A DNA stretch of 37,081 nucleotides from Flavobacterium enshiense DK69 (GTDB taxonomy: Bacteria; Bacteroidota; Bacteroidia; Flavobacteriales; Flavobacteriaceae), in NCBI RefSeq assembly GCF_000498495.1, contig NZ_AVCS01000001.1:1-37081 (forward strand), in the 5' to 3' direction. Made by a program: the position numbers and the translations under genes. The notes under the pieces were generated by a model. The model was given only the letters and a program-made list of their open reading frames with translations. It ran no database searches and was not told where the DNA came from. The stretch's first letter is position 1. The number at the start of each line of letters is the position of its first letter. Below, one piece after another: positions 1-8,331 of this stretch.

Positions 1-1
1 T

Positions 2-499
2 AAAGCTTCTAATCCGGCAACCAGTGCTACAGCAGTAGTTACGAATTACTTTGAGGATACTCAGGCTATCACGGTAACTGTAGCCGGAAACGGATCATAT
101 TTATACAGTCTGGATGGTGGAGCCTTCCAGGAGAGCAATGTCTTTGTAAATGTTTTACCGGGAGAGCATACCGTAACAATTCAGGATGCTGCAGGATGTA
201 CAAATATCACTTTAGAGCATATTGTGACCATTGGTTATCCGCGTTTCTTTACACCGAACGGTGACGGTTATAACGATACCTGGAACATCTGGTCGTTGAG
301 CAACGATCAGCCGAATGCTGAAATCCATATTTTCGACCGCTATGGCAAACTGATAAAACAGATTGTTCCAGGCGGAACCGGATGGGACGGATTGTCCAAC
401 GGACAGACTTTACCATCTACGGATTACTGGTTTACGGTTAAATACAAAGAGAACGGAGCAGAGAAAATATTTAAAGCGCACTTCTCGATGAAACGATAA
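2..499 (+). CDS. T9SS type B adhesin-like protein, C-terminal part (5' end outside window)
   Basis: The reading frame is open from the window edge to a TAA at 497-499, giving the last 165 residues of a larger protein. The last ~90 residues (from about 224) form the gliding-motility-associated C-terminal domain (CHU_C / TIGR04131 type), recognisable by FFTPNGDGYNDTWNI, the IFDRYGKLI block, WDG and the terminal FKAHFSMKR. This domain is the type B sorting signal used by the type IX secretion system to export and anchor large surface proteins. The preceding residues (YLYSLDGGAFQ, LPGEHTVTIQDAAGC) belong to an SprB-like repeat commonly found just before this tail. The stretch 8-499 is a near copy of the tail of the minus-strand gene at the right end of the window; by hand I count about 33 base differences in 492, most of them silent. 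The full protein, its signal peptide and its ligand are not visible. Confidence 0.93.
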   Translation, partial: KASNPATSATAVVTNYFEDTQAITVTVAGNGSYLYSLDGGAFQESNVFVNVLPGEHTVTIQDAAGCTNITLEHIVTIGYPRFFTPNGDGYNDTWNIWSLSNDQPNAEIHIFDRYGKLIKQIVPGGTGWDGLSNGQTLPSTDYWFTVKYKENGAEKIFKAHFSMKR

Positions 500-520
500 T
501 CATTCAAATATCTTAATACT

Positions 521-552
521 AAAAAACCACTCGCTTGCGAGTGGTTTTTTTA
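521..552 (+). terminator. Rho-independent terminator of the left adhesin gene
   Basis: A long perfect stem (AAAAAACCACTCG / CGAGTGGTTTTTT, tight loop CTTG) begins 21 bp after the stop codon and ends in a T-run. The sequence is symmetrical, but only the + gene ends here. Confidence 0.85.
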
Positions 553-594
553 TGGTTTCAAATGACGATTACAAAAAGAAAATGGTTTATCAAA

Positions 595-700
595 ATAGCC
601 CTGATGGGAACGGCATCTTTTTGTCCCGTCTTTAACGGGACAAAAAATATAGTGGACAGCAGGAATAGGGATTGCAAAAAAGCCCAAGCCTTTCGCTCCA
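595..700 (+). repeat. Structured dispersed intergenic element, copy A
   Basis: This is one of four copies in the window. It starts ATAGCCCTGATGG, contains a perfect 12-bp hairpin (618-629 with 635-646, stem TTTTTGTCCCGT, 5-nt loop), continues GTGGACAGCAGGAA (653-666) and ends near TTTCGCTCC (691-699). CCTG at 600-603 can pair with CAGG at 660-663 as an outer helix. The copy lies between two terminators downstream of the adhesin gene. A 64-codon open frame across it (535-729) is only a shadow of the repeat. Candidate identity: the Flavo-1 RNA motif known from flavobacteria, not verified. Confidence 0.75.
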
Positions 701-708
701 AAAAACAA

Positions 709-741
709 AAAAGCCTCCAGTTGAACTGAAGGCTTTCTTTT
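709..741. terminator. Bidirectional terminator after the aminotransferase gene
   Basis: Hairpin 710-721 / 725-736 (AAAGCCTCCAGT, loop TGA, ACTGAAGGCTTT; one C-A mismatch) lies 19 bp beyond the minus-strand stop codon and has T-runs on both strands. Its equivalent in the right duplication arm terminates guaB. Confidence 0.8.
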
Positions 742-755
742 TGATTAAAGCTTTT

Positions 756-1946
756 TTAGTTGTTGTAAACTTTTAAAGCTTCGTTTAGTATCTGAACGGA
801 TTTAATTAAATCCTCTTTTTTAAGAACATAGGCGATTCGCACTTCGTCCAATCCAACTCCTTTTGTAGAATAGAATCCGGCAGCAGGCGCAACCATAACT
901 GTTTCGCCATTGAAGTCGTACGATTCTAATAACCACTGTGCAAAATCATCCGCGTTTTTAATTGGTAATTTTGCTATGCAGTAAAAGGCACCTTTTGGAG
1001 TAGCAACTTTTACACCTTCAATTTTGTTTAATTCAGCAATTAAAGTGTCACGACGGTCTTTGTATTCGGTGATAACATCGTCAAAATAGCTTTGTGGAGT
1101 ATCTAAAGCAGCTTCACTCGCAATTTGCGCATAGGTCGGAGGGCTTAATCTCGCCTGAGCAAATTTCATAGCCGTAGCCATTACTTCTTTGTTTTTGGAA
1201 ACGATACATCCGATTCGGGCTCCACACATGCTGAAACGTTTTGAAACCGAGTCAATCATGATAGCGTGTTCTTCCAAGCCTGGAACATTCATTACTGAGT
1301 GGTGCGTGTATCCGTCGTAAGCAAACTCACGGTATACTTCATCGGCGATTAGGAATAAATCATGTTTTTTAACCAATTCGGCCAACTGCAAGATTTCTTC
1401 TTTCGAGTATAAGTATCCTGTTGGGTTTCCAGGGTTACAAATCAAAATTGCTTTTGTTTTTGGAGTAATCAGTTTTTCGAAATCAGCAATAGGAGGTAAG
1501 GCAAAACCTGTATCGATAGTTGAGATAACAGGAACTATATTTACACCTGATGCAGTTGAGAAACCATTGTAATTTGCATAAAAGGGTTCAGGGATGATGA
1601 TTTCATCTCCTGCGTCCATAGTGCTTCCCATTGCAAAAAGCAATGCTTCAGATCCACCGGTAGTGATAATGATATCTTCGGTGTTTATAGGTAAGTCTTG
1701 TTTTTGGTAATAGGCGGCAAGTTTTTTTCTGTAACTTTCAAAACCTGCTGAATGGCTGTATTCCAAAACAGTGATGTCTGCATTTTTAACAGCATTTAAA
1801 GCTACTTCCGGAGTTTTGATATCGGGTTGTCCAATATTCAAATGGTATACTTTATGACCTTTTTTTTTCGCAATTTCTGCGTAAGGAACCAATTTACGAA
1901 TTGGTGATTCAGGCATTTGCTGGCCTTTTGTTGAAATTTTAGGCAT
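756..1946 (-). CDS. PLP-dependent class I/II aminotransferase (aspartate aminotransferase-like)
   Basis: This 396-residue protein has the fold-type I aminotransferase signature throughout: TTGGSEALLFAM near residue 95, the CNPGNPTG loop near 170, DEVYREFAYDG near 205, and the PLP-binding lysine at Lys236 in SVSKRFSMCGARIG. The family transfers amino groups between an amino acid and 2-oxoglutarate in the cytoplasm; exact substrate cannot be told from sequence, with aspartate, aromatic or branched-chain amino acids all possible. The start MPKISTKGQQMPESPIRKL is kept because close flavobacterial relatives begin the same way, as far as I recall. On the minus strand CAACTTTG (near the TAnnTTTG consensus) lies about 20 bp upstream and may be its promoter. 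It faces the adhesin tail and shares the terminator at 709-741. Confidence 0.93.
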   Translation of the reverse strand: MPKISTKGQQMPESPIRKLVPYAEIAKKKGHKVYHLNIGQPDIKTPEVALNAVKNADITVLEYSHSAGFESYRKKLAAYYQKQDLPINTEDIIITTGGSEALLFAMGSTMDAGDEIIIPEPFYANYNGFSTASGVNIVPVISTIDTGFALPPIADFEKLITPKTKAILICNPGNPTGYLYSKEEILQLAELVKKHDLFLIADEVYREFAYDGYTHHSVMNVPGLEEHAIMIDSVSKRFSMCGARIGCIVSKNKEVMATAMKFAQARLSPPTYAQIASEAALDTPQSYFDDVITEYKDRRDTLIAELNKIEGVKVATPKGAFYCIAKLPIKNADDFAQWLLESYDFNGETVMVAPAAGFYSTKGVGLDEVRIAYVLKKEDLIKSVQILNEALKVYNN

Positions 1947-2072
1947 GTGTCGTTTATTTTGAGGTACAAAGTTGCGATATTTTTCAGAAACTTTAAAAAA
2001 TGAATTGTTATTAATTTTTTAAAGTTTTAGGAAATTAAATAATTATGTAGTAATTTTCAGAAAAACCTACAT

Positions 2073-3389
2073 ATGCGAGCGATTGTTTTTGTCTTCTTTT
2101 TGATGCTCTTTAAGAGTGTTTCCGGACAAAATGGTTTTCAGTTTGTATCCGATAAGGATAAAATTGTCATTCCCTTCACTTTTGTTGACAATCTAATCAT
2201 AATGCCCGTAGAAATCAATGGAACCAAATTAAACATGCTTTTGGATTCCGGTTCCGAACCATCCATAATATTCAGTTTTCCGGAAAATGACACCATTCAG
2301 CTCTATAATACCAAAAAAATAAAAATTTCCGGATTGGGCAACGAGGAATTGGCTGAAGGGATTTTTTCAGATAAGAATACCGCGAATGTTAGCGGTTATA
2401 TTAATAAACAATTTGATCTTCTTGTGATTTTGGATGAAAACCTTAATTTTTCATCAAGAATTGGGATTCCGGTCAATGGAATCCTGGGATATTCTTTCTT
2501 TAAAAATAATGTGATTGAGATTGATTATCAGAAAAAGAAAGTAACCATTTATAAAGACAGAAAAATTCTTGAAAAAAGCAGGATTAAATCGTTTACCCCA
2601 TTACCAATAAGTGTTGTTAATGATAGAGCTTATCTTAATGTTAAGGCTAAACTGGACGGTAAAGAATTTGATTTAAAACTATTGGTCGATACAGGATTAG
2701 GCGATGGCCTCTGGTTGTTTGAGAACGGAGAAATTAAATCCAATAGCAATTATTTTGAAGATGTTTTAGGGGAAGGTATTGGAGGTACTGTGTTTGGGAA
2801 AAAATCCAGATTGGAAGAGCTTGAGTTTTCGAAATTTAAGTTTAAGTCACCCTTGGTTTCTTATCCGGATACTGCATCTTACAAACAACTTCAACTGGTT
2901 ACCAGCAGAAACGGATCTTTGGGAGGAGCCATGCTGAAGAGGTTTACCATGATTATGGACTATACCGGTGGCCAACTTTATTTAAAGAAAAGCAGTTATT
3001 ATGACGATGCGTTTAATTATAATATGAGCGGAATCGAAGTGCAACATGGGGGGATAGAGTGGGTGAAAGAGGAAATGATGAGAGATTCAAAACCAACAAA
3101 CACATTAAATGTGAATGATATAGTATTTGATAACAGCAATCTGAGATACAAATTTGCTTTGAAACCGGTTTACACGATTGCTTCGGTTCGTAAAGACTCA
3201 CCCGCAGAAGCTGCCGGTTTACTGATAGGAGATAAGATTTTAAAAATCAATGGAAAGAATGTCGGGAACCTCTCTAAACAAAAAATAGACGAAATGTTGT
3301 ACGAAGAAGACGGTAAGACAATAGAAATGGAAATTGAACGAAAAGGCATTAAGAAAGAAATGAAGTTCAAACTCAAAAAGATACTATAA
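2073..3389 (+). CDS. Secreted retropepsin-like aspartyl protease with C-terminal PDZ domain
   Basis: The 438-residue product starts with a signal peptide (about residues 1-18, ending VSGQ), so it is exported. Two aspartyl-protease-like half-domains are visible: LLDSGS with Asp58, and LLVDTGLGD with Asp206. A GILGYSFF segment and an LGGAMLKRFTMIMDY segment follow each half, as in the bacterial aspartyl protease family (PF13650 type). Residues ~365-425 form a PDZ domain (VRKDSPAEAAGLLIGDKILKING). In viral retropepsins two subunits dimerise; here both halves are on one chain, so it could be self-contained, as in eukaryotic pepsins. The second half has DTG and the first DSG, so both catalytic aspartates are present. 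Substrate is unknown. The gene is monocistronic, followed within 2 bp by a strong terminator. Confidence 0.87.
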   Translation: MRAIVFVFFLMLFKSVSGQNGFQFVSDKDKIVIPFTFVDNLIIMPVEINGTKLNMLLDSGSEPSIIFSFPENDTIQLYNTKKIKISGLGNEELAEGIFSDKNTANVSGYINKQFDLLVILDENLNFSSRIGIPVNGILGYSFFKNNVIEIDYQKKKVTIYKDRKILEKSRIKSFTPLPISVVNDRAYLNVKAKLDGKEFDLKLLVDTGLGDGLWLFENGEIKSNSNYFEDVLGEGIGGTVFGKKSRLEELEFSKFKFKSPLVSYPDTASYKQLQLVTSRNGSLGGAMLKRFTMIMDYTGGQLYLKKSSYYDDAFNYNMSGIEVQHGGIEWVKEEMMRDSKPTNTLNVNDIVFDNSNLRYKFALKPVYTIASVRKDSPAEAAGLLIGDKILKINGKNVGNLSKQKIDEMLYEEDGKTIEMEIERKGIKKEMKFKLKKIL

Positions 3390-3424
3390 AAAAAGTCCCC
3401 GTTACAATGCGGGGACTTTTTATT
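3386..3424. terminator. Bidirectional terminator between convergent genes
   Basis: Perfect stem AAAAGTCCCCG / CGGGGACTTTT (3391-3401 with 3410-3420, 8-nt loop) with A- and T-runs on either side serves both the protease gene (+) and the DUF1573 gene (-), which end 51 bp apart. Confidence 0.9.
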
Positions 3425-3440
3425 TTATCAGTTACACAAT

Positions 3441-3875
3441 TTATGATTGCGGACCTACTTTTTCTTTCTGAAGAACATTTTTCTCTTCTTTTACAATCAC
3501 CTCTCCTTTAATTCTAAGAGCTACTTTACCGCCTTCGTAATTTACTGCATTGGATTCCACGGTAATTGTTTTTGAAATTTTCCCAGGATTCATGTTGTAT
3601 TTTACATCGATTTTTCCTGTTTTTCCAGGCATAATTGGCTCAGTTGGTTTCGTAGGGACAGTACATCCGCAAGTAGATTGTACATTAGTGATGATCAATG
3701 GAGCATCTCCAGTGTTTGTAAATTCGAAAGTTCGTACACCGTTGTCAGAATCTCTGGTAACGGTCCCGTAATCAATAGTGTTGTCTTTAGCTTTGAATTC
3801 GATTTTAGGTCCTTGTTGAGCATAAGACGCAACGCTAAACGCTAAAACTGCAACTAATCCTAATAATTTTTTCAT
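3441..3875 (-). CDS. Secreted DUF1573 domain protein
   Basis: This 144-residue protein has a clear signal peptide (MKKLLGLVAVLAFSVASYAQ) followed by one DUF1573 domain at about 25-125. The family's marks are present: FEFTNTGDAPLIITNV, then STCGCTVPTKPTEPIMPGKTGKI. DUF1573 is an immunoglobulin/ASPM-SPD-2-like beta sandwich common in Bacteroidota periplasmic or surface proteins; its function is not known. The CGC motif could be redox-active or a disulphide, but I cannot tell. It stands alone, divergent from valS, with a 327-bp gap that contains an intergenic repeat. No convincing TAnnTTTG box was found directly upstream. Confidence 0.87.
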   Translation of the reverse strand: MKKLLGLVAVLAFSVASYAQQGPKIEFKAKDNTIDYGTVTRDSDNGVRTFEFTNTGDAPLIITNVQSTCGCTVPTKPTEPIMPGKTGKIDVKYNMNPGKISKTITVESNAVNYEGGKVALRIKGEVIVKEEKNVLQKEKVGPQS

Positions 3876-4202
3876 CTTTTCAAGTTTTAATGGTTATGTA
3901 AAATTACATTGTTTTAATAAACGAACAAATAAATTAACTCACTTTTTTTATTTGCTCAGTTATAGTTATTTTTGCAGAGATATTTGCAAAAAGCATACCA
4001 ATATTTTTGGAGCGAAAGTCCAGGCTTTTTGATGGGCCATATTCCCGCTGTACGTTGCAATTCTTTTATTTCGTTACTTTTAACGAAATAAAAGGATTTT
4101 TACTTCCATCGGGGCTATTAGAGAAACTATTTGCATTTTTGTAAACATAAGTAAAAAAATAGCGGTATGAAGTCCGCATAACCAATAATAGAAGCAACAG
4201 AT
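3876..4202. other. Intergenic region between DUF1573 gene and valS
   Basis: The 327-bp gap between divergent genes must hold both promoters. It contains copy D of the structured repeat (4009-4118). No exact TAnnTTTG box is seen for valS; a near match lies around 4130-4141. No small gene is supported: the open frame reading through 4080-4361 on the minus strand is an antisense shadow. Confidence 0.6.
4009..4118 (-). repeat. Structured dispersed intergenic element, copy D
   Basis: Read on the minus strand it begins ATAGCCCCGATGGAAG, has a perfect 14-bp hairpin (4063-4076 with 4081-4094; stem CTTTTATTTCGTTA), continues AACGTACAGCGGGAA and ends CTTTCGCTCC. Flanks match copies A-C, but the hairpin sequence is entirely different and still fully paired. 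The outer helix also covaries: CCCG/CGGG here against CCTG/CAGG in the other copies. Unlike the others it lies upstream of both neighbouring genes. Confidence 0.75.
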
Positions 4203-6833
4203 ATGACAATTCCGGCGCAATTTGAAGCGAAAGCAGCAGAGCAGAAATGGTATGATTACTGGATGAAAAACAATTATTTTCATTCTAAGCCAGACCATAG
4301 AACACCATACACCATTGTAATTCCGCCACCAAACGTCACCGGAGTCCTGCACATGGGACACATGCTTAACAACACAATTCAGGATGTGTTGATTCGCCGT
4401 GCCAGATTAAAAGGTTTCAACGCTTGCTGGGTACCGGGAACGGATCACGCTTCAATTGCAACCGAAGCAAAAGTTGTTGCCAAATTAAAAGCGGAAGGGA
4501 TCAATAAAAACGATTTATCTCGTGAGGAATTCTTAAAGCACGCTTGGGAATGGACCGAAAAATATGGAGGAACCATTCTGGAGCAATTAAAACAATTGGG
4601 TTGTTCATGCGACTGGGACAGAACGAAGTTTACCATGGATCCGGACATGTCGGCTTCCGTAATCCGTTCGTTCGTTGATTTGTACAACAAAGGGTGGATT
4701 TACAGAGGTTACCGAATGGTGAACTGGGATCCGGAAGCAAAAACTACGTTGTCTGATGAAGAGGTTATTTACGAAGAAAGACAAGGGAAATTATATCATT
4801 TAAAATATCAGATTGAAGGAAGCAACGAATTTGTAACTATTGCAACAACGCGTCCTGAAACTATTTTAGGAGATACTGCCATCTGTATTCATCCGGAAGA
4901 TGAGCGTTACCAGCATCTGAAAGGTAAAAAAGCAATCGTTCCCATCTGCAACAGAGTAATTCCAATCATTTTTGATGAATATGTTGATATGGAATTCGGA
5001 ACCGGATGTTTGAAAGTTACCCCGGCTCATGATGTAAACGATAAAGAATTGGGAGATAAGCACAATTTGGAAATCATCGACATTTTCAATGAAGATGCGA
5101 CATTAAACAGTTTCGGATTGCATTATGCAGGAAAAGACCGTTTCGTGGTTCGTGAAGAAATTTCCAAAGAACTGGAGGCGATCGGAGCTTTAGCAAAGAC
5201 AGAAACACATTTAAATAAAGTAGGAACATCCGAAAGAACCAAAGCCGTAATCGAACCAAGGTTATCCGATCAATGGTTCCTGAAAATGGAAGATTTGGTA
5301 AAACCAGCCATCAAAGCGGTTTTGGAAACAGAGGAAGTGAAATTGTATCCGTCCCGTTTCAATAATACATACCGTCATTGGATGGAAAATATCCGTGACT
5401 GGAACATTTCCCGTCAGTTATGGTGGGGTCAGCAAATTCCGGCTTATTTCTACGGAGAGGGTAAAGAGGATTTCGTAGTGGCAGAAACTCCGGAAGCGGC
5501 TTTGGAATTAGCAAAACAAAAAACAGGAAATGCTTCGTTACAGGCTTCCGATTTAAAACAAGACGCTGATGCATTGGATACCTGGTTCTCATCATGGTTA
5601 TGGCCAATGGCTGTTTTCGGCGGAATCATGAATCCGGATAACGAAGATTTTAAATATTATTATCCTACCAATGATTTGGTTACAGGTCCGGACATTTTGT
5701 TCTTCTGGGTAGCCCGTATGATTATTGCAGGTTATGAATATGCGGATGAGAAACCGTTCAATAATGTTTATCTGACTGGTTTAGTACGCGATAAACAAGG
5801 TCGTAAAATGTCTAAATCCCTTGGGAATTCACCTGAACCCCTTGGATTGATTGAGAAATTCGGTGCTGATGGTGTTCGTTGCGGATTATTGTTAAGCGCT
5901 TCGGCAGGAAACGATATCTTGTTTGATGAAGAATTGTGTAATCAAGGAAAAGCTTTCGCGAATAAAATCTGGAATGCTTTCCGTTTGATTAAAGGGTGGG
6001 AGGTAGCTGATATCGCTCAGCCGGAATCGTCAAAAGTGGCTATCGAATGGTATGAAGCGAAGCTGCAGAAAACGTTAGCGGAAATCGAAGATAATTTCTC
6101 GAAATACAGAATTTCAGATGCTTTGATGGCAACTTATAAATTGGTTTGGGATGATTTCTGTTCTTGGTTCCTTGAAATGATTAAACCGGGTTACCAGCAG
6201 CCGATTGACCGCACAACTTTCGATAAAGCTATTGAAATGCTGGAAACGAATTTAAAGTTATTGCACCCGTTCATGCCGTTCTTGACAGAGGAAATCTGGC
6301 ATCATATCGCTGAAAGAACTCCGGGACAGGCGTTAATCATTGCTGAATGGCCAAAAGTAACTTCAGCAAACGAAGCATTGATTTCTGATTTCGATTTTGC
6401 TACAGAAGTAATTTCTGGTGTTAGAACCATCCGAAAAGACAAAAACATTCCGTTCAAGGATGCTATCGAACTGAAAGTGGTTAACAACGAAAAAGTGTCG
6501 GCATTCTTTGATTCGGTAATTATGAAATTAGGGAATATTACTGCTTTGGATTATGTTTCTGAAAAAGTGGATGGTGCTTTGTCTTACCGTGTGAAATCAA
6601 ACGAGTATTTTATTCCGATTACTGGAAATATTGATATCGATGCCGAAATCGGTAAACTGACGGAAGAACTTAATTATATAAAAGGTTTCTTGAAGTCGGT
6701 TCAGGCGAAATTATCAAATGAGAAATTCGTTGCAGGCGCACCTGAGAAAGTAATCGAAATGGAACGCAAAAAAGAAGCAGATGCTTTGGCGAAGATCACA
6801 ACGTTAGAGCAGAGTCTGGTTAGTTTGAAATAA
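4203..6833 (+). CDS. valS: Valyl-tRNA synthetase
   Basis: The 876-residue protein is a class Ia aminoacyl-tRNA synthetase that charges tRNA-Val in the cytoplasm. The HIGH motif appears as HMGH at residues 50-53 after PPPNVTGVL, and KMSKS lies at 535-539. The valine-specific features are clear: [21 protein letters not shown], the editing-domain block [22 protein letters not shown], and [10 protein letters not shown] near 461. The C-terminus (about 810-876) is the coiled coil typical of ValRS. Length is normal for the bacterial enzyme. The ATG at 4203 begins [20 protein letters not shown], which fits the family start. The gene is monocistronic with its own terminator. Confidence 0.98.
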   Translation: MTIPAQFEAKAAEQKWYDYWMKNNYFHSKPDHRTPYTIVIPPPNVTGVLHMGHMLNNTIQDVLIRRARLKGFNACWVPGTDHASIATEAKVVAKLKAEGINKNDLSREEFLKHAWEWTEKYGGTILEQLKQLGCSCDWDRTKFTMDPDMSASVIRSFVDLYNKGWIYRGYRMVNWDPEAKTTLSDEEVIYEERQGKLYHLKYQIEGSNEFVTIATTRPETILGDTAICIHPEDERYQHLKGKKAIVPICNRVIPIIFDEYVDMEFGTGCLKVTPAHDVNDKELGDKHNLEIIDIFNEDATLNSFGLHYAGKDRFVVREEISKELEAIGALAKTETHLNKVGTSERTKAVIEPRLSDQWFLKMEDLVKPAIKAVLETEEVKLYPSRFNNTYRHWMENIRDWNISRQLWWGQQIPAYFYGEGKEDFVVAETPEAALELAKQKTGNASLQASDLKQDADALDTWFSSWLWPMAVFGGIMNPDNEDFKYYYPTNDLVTGPDILFFWVARMIIAGYEYADEKPFNNVYLTGLVRDKQGRKMSKSLGNSPEPLGLIEKFGADGVRCGLLLSASAGNDILFDEELCNQGKAFANKIWNAFRLIKGWEVADIAQPESSKVAIEWYEAKLQKTLAEIEDNFSKYRISDALMATYKLVWDDFCSWFLEMIKPGYQQPIDRTTFDKAIEMLETNLKLLHPFMPFLTEEIWHHIAERTPGQALIIAEWPKVTSANEALISDFDFATEVISGVRTIRKDKNIPFKDAIELKVVNNEKVSAFFDSVIMKLGNITALDYVSEKVDGALSYRVKSNEYFIPITGNIDIDAEIGKLTEELNYIKGFLKSVQAKLSNEKFVAGAPEKVIEMERKKEADALAKITTLEQSLVSLK

Positions 6834-6850
6834 GAACTCAATTATAATTC

Positions 6851-6888
6851 CACAAAAATCCCAAGCAAAAGCTTGGGATTTTTTATTT
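6851..6888 (+). terminator. valS terminator
   Basis: Perfect stem AAAAATCCCAAGC (6854-6866), loop AAAA, GCTTGGGATTTTT (6871-6883) then more T. The same inner stem sequence is reused in the terminator at 8281-8307. Confidence 0.9.
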
Positions 6889-7144
6889 TTTATGGATAAG
6901 ACTAATATTAAAAGCGACTATCGAATAGTGTGATACTAATTTCTAACAAACTCTTTTCGAAATTGTAGACAACTTTGAAAAATATAGGATTTTAGATTGT
7001 TTGGACTGCAAGTTCCTTCCAATAATAAACAACTAAATATATTGGAATCATTTTGTTTTAATTTTTGTTGTTTGTGTTTTGTTTAAAATCTTTAATAAGA
7101 GGTTATTGTTAAAAAAAAACAAATACGATTAACAAATATTTTCG
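6889..7144. other. Intergenic region upstream of the beta-barrel gene
   Basis: AT-rich sequence without a credible gene or RNA. It leads to the promoter box at 7145; no clear -33 TTTG at the right distance is seen. Confidence 0.5.
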
Positions 7145-7152
7145 TAAATTTG
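7145..7152 (+). promoter_or_regulatory. Bacteroidota -7 box (TAAATTTG)
   Basis: It matches TAnnTTTG, 60 bp upstream of the ATG at 7213. A TTG-initiated reading of the following gene from 7150 would begin inside this box, which argues for the downstream ATG. The -33 element is not obvious. Confidence 0.5.
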
Positions 7153-7212
7153 ATAGGGAGCATTTCCTTTATCAAACTCTACAGGTTAGTACAAATCAAA
7201 ATTCTTTTAATT

Positions 7213-8112
7213 ATGAAAAATCTTACTTTTAATGCGTCAATGTTATTGCTGCTGTTTGGAAGTGTTTTGTATGGACAAACAGAAGAAGCAGTAAAAACTG
7301 GAGAAGTCACCCCTGTATTTCAGGATACTGTCGTAGACAGCAATCTCCGCGATGTACCATGGTATGTGGAAAGATATAGGATATCGGTAGGCGGTTACGA
7401 AATGTTAAACAATACCAACATAGGTATTGAAGGTACTTCCGGTAGGGGAACTGATGTTGATTTTGAGAGGGATTTAGGATTTGATAAGAAAAATACAACT
7501 ATTTTAGCTGAATTTGAATGGCGATCCTCCAGTCGTTCCCGTTTTACGCTCAATTATTTCAATTCCCGAAGAAACAGTGGCAGAACACTTGACAGAGATA
7601 TTACAATAGGAGATGAAACCTATTTTATAAATACTAGTTTGAATACCAGTATTGAAACCAATTTTTTTCGTTTTTCTTATGGATATGCTATTTTTAGTAA
7701 ACCAAAGTATGAGGTTGGGTTATTGATTGGTACCCATACAATTACTACAAAAATTGGAGTAGAGGTTCAGGGTGAAACGGCTAATATTGAAAGAAGCAAA
7801 ACATTTGATGCAGTAGCGCCTCTAGTTGATTTTGGGATATGGGGTGGATATGCTTTTACCGATAGGTTTGCCTTGAGAGGTGAAATAAATTATTTTCAGT
7901 TAAGAATTGATACTTTTGATGGGAAAACTTTTGGCTACAATGTGGCAGGTGTCTACAGAGTTTGGAAGAAACTCGATGTGGCCCTCGGTTACGGCGGTTT
8001 GGATTTAAATGTAAATTTTAATCAAAACAACGCTCATTATGATATTGACTGGGGCCATAACGGATTAATGATATTTGCTAGTTATTCTTTCGGTAATAAA
8101 AAATGGAGATAA
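7213..8112 (+). CDS. Outer-membrane beta-barrel protein, function unknown
   Basis: A 299-residue exported protein. The ATG at 7213 gives a standard signal peptide (MKNLTFNASMLLLLFGSVLYGQ); longer starts would add residues before it. The mature part alternates short amphipathic strands rich in Tyr, Phe, Gly and Asn (for example RISVGGYEMLNNTNIGIE, FRFSYGYAIFSK, YEVGLLIGTHTITTKIGVEV), with turns in between and a last strand GLMIFASYSFGNKKWR. This is the pattern of a small outer-membrane barrel with perhaps 10-12 strands. The family could not be named with confidence. It is monocistronic, with a promoter box at 7145 and a terminator at 8281. I see no enzymatic motif. Confidence 0.75.
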   Translation: MKNLTFNASMLLLLFGSVLYGQTEEAVKTGEVTPVFQDTVVDSNLRDVPWYVERYRISVGGYEMLNNTNIGIEGTSGRGTDVDFERDLGFDKKNTTILAEFEWRSSSRSRFTLNYFNSRRNSGRTLDRDITIGDETYFINTSLNTSIETNFFRFSYGYAIFSKPKYEVGLLIGTHTITTKIGVEVQGETANIERSKTFDAVAPLVDFGIWGGYAFTDRFALRGEINYFQLRIDTFDGKTFGYNVAGVYRVWKKLDVALGYGGLDLNVNFNQNNAHYDIDWGHNGLMIFASYSFGNKKWR

Positions 8113-8276
8113 ATTTCGTTTTCAGATTATGAAAAAATAATGTGGATGCATTTTAAATACGATTCCTCTTAACAATAAATGTAAATGTCACTAAAATATG
8201 ATTCAAAAGTCTTAAATGATGAAAACACTACGATTGAGCTTTTGTTCGCTTAAAACTGATTGATAGATGAAAATAA

Positions 8277-8310
8277 ATAAAAAATCCCAAGCTATGCTTG
8301 GGATTTTTTA
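8277..8310. terminator. Bidirectional terminator between convergent genes
   Basis: Stem AAAATCCCAAGC / GCTTGGGATTTT (8281-8292 with 8296-8307, loop TAT). It sits 22 bp from the minus-strand stop at 8332 and 165 bp after the + gene, so it mainly serves the minus gene but can stop both. Confidence 0.85.
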
Positions 8311-8331
8311 TAAGTACAATTTTAAAACTCA

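Larger units (their letters stand above)
8..748 (+). repeat. Left arm of a ~740-bp inverted duplication
   Basis: This segment is repeated in inverted orientation at about 33910-34657. It covers the tail of the adhesin-like gene, its terminator (521-550), a structured intergenic repeat (595-700) and the terminator shared with the facing gene (710-736). The coding part is about 93% identical, and the spacer is still alignable throughout with small indels. The left arm may extend beyond the window start. Confidence 0.88.

Noticed and set aside
595..700. Hammerhead-like reading of CTGATGG in the dispersed repeat
   Set aside because: CTGATG resembles part of the hammerhead core, but the required GAAA and cleavage-site elements are not in place in any copy.
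535..729. 64-codon open frame (and a similar one at 17526-17738) sharing a peptide like IALMGTASFC
   Set aside because: Both frames run through copies A and C of the structured repeat, and the shared peptide is a translation of its conserved bases. They cross hairpins and terminators, and no start signal or coding bias supports them.
4080..4361. Minus-strand 93-codon frame over the valS start and copy D
   Set aside because: It is antisense to valS and the repeat; most of it is the reverse of the strongly supported valS coding sequence.
7150..7212. Upstream TTG start for the beta-barrel protein (and similar TTG starts at 21127 and 27429)
   Set aside because: Each lies within a TAnnTTTG promoter box, and the following ATG gives a clean signal or membrane sequence.
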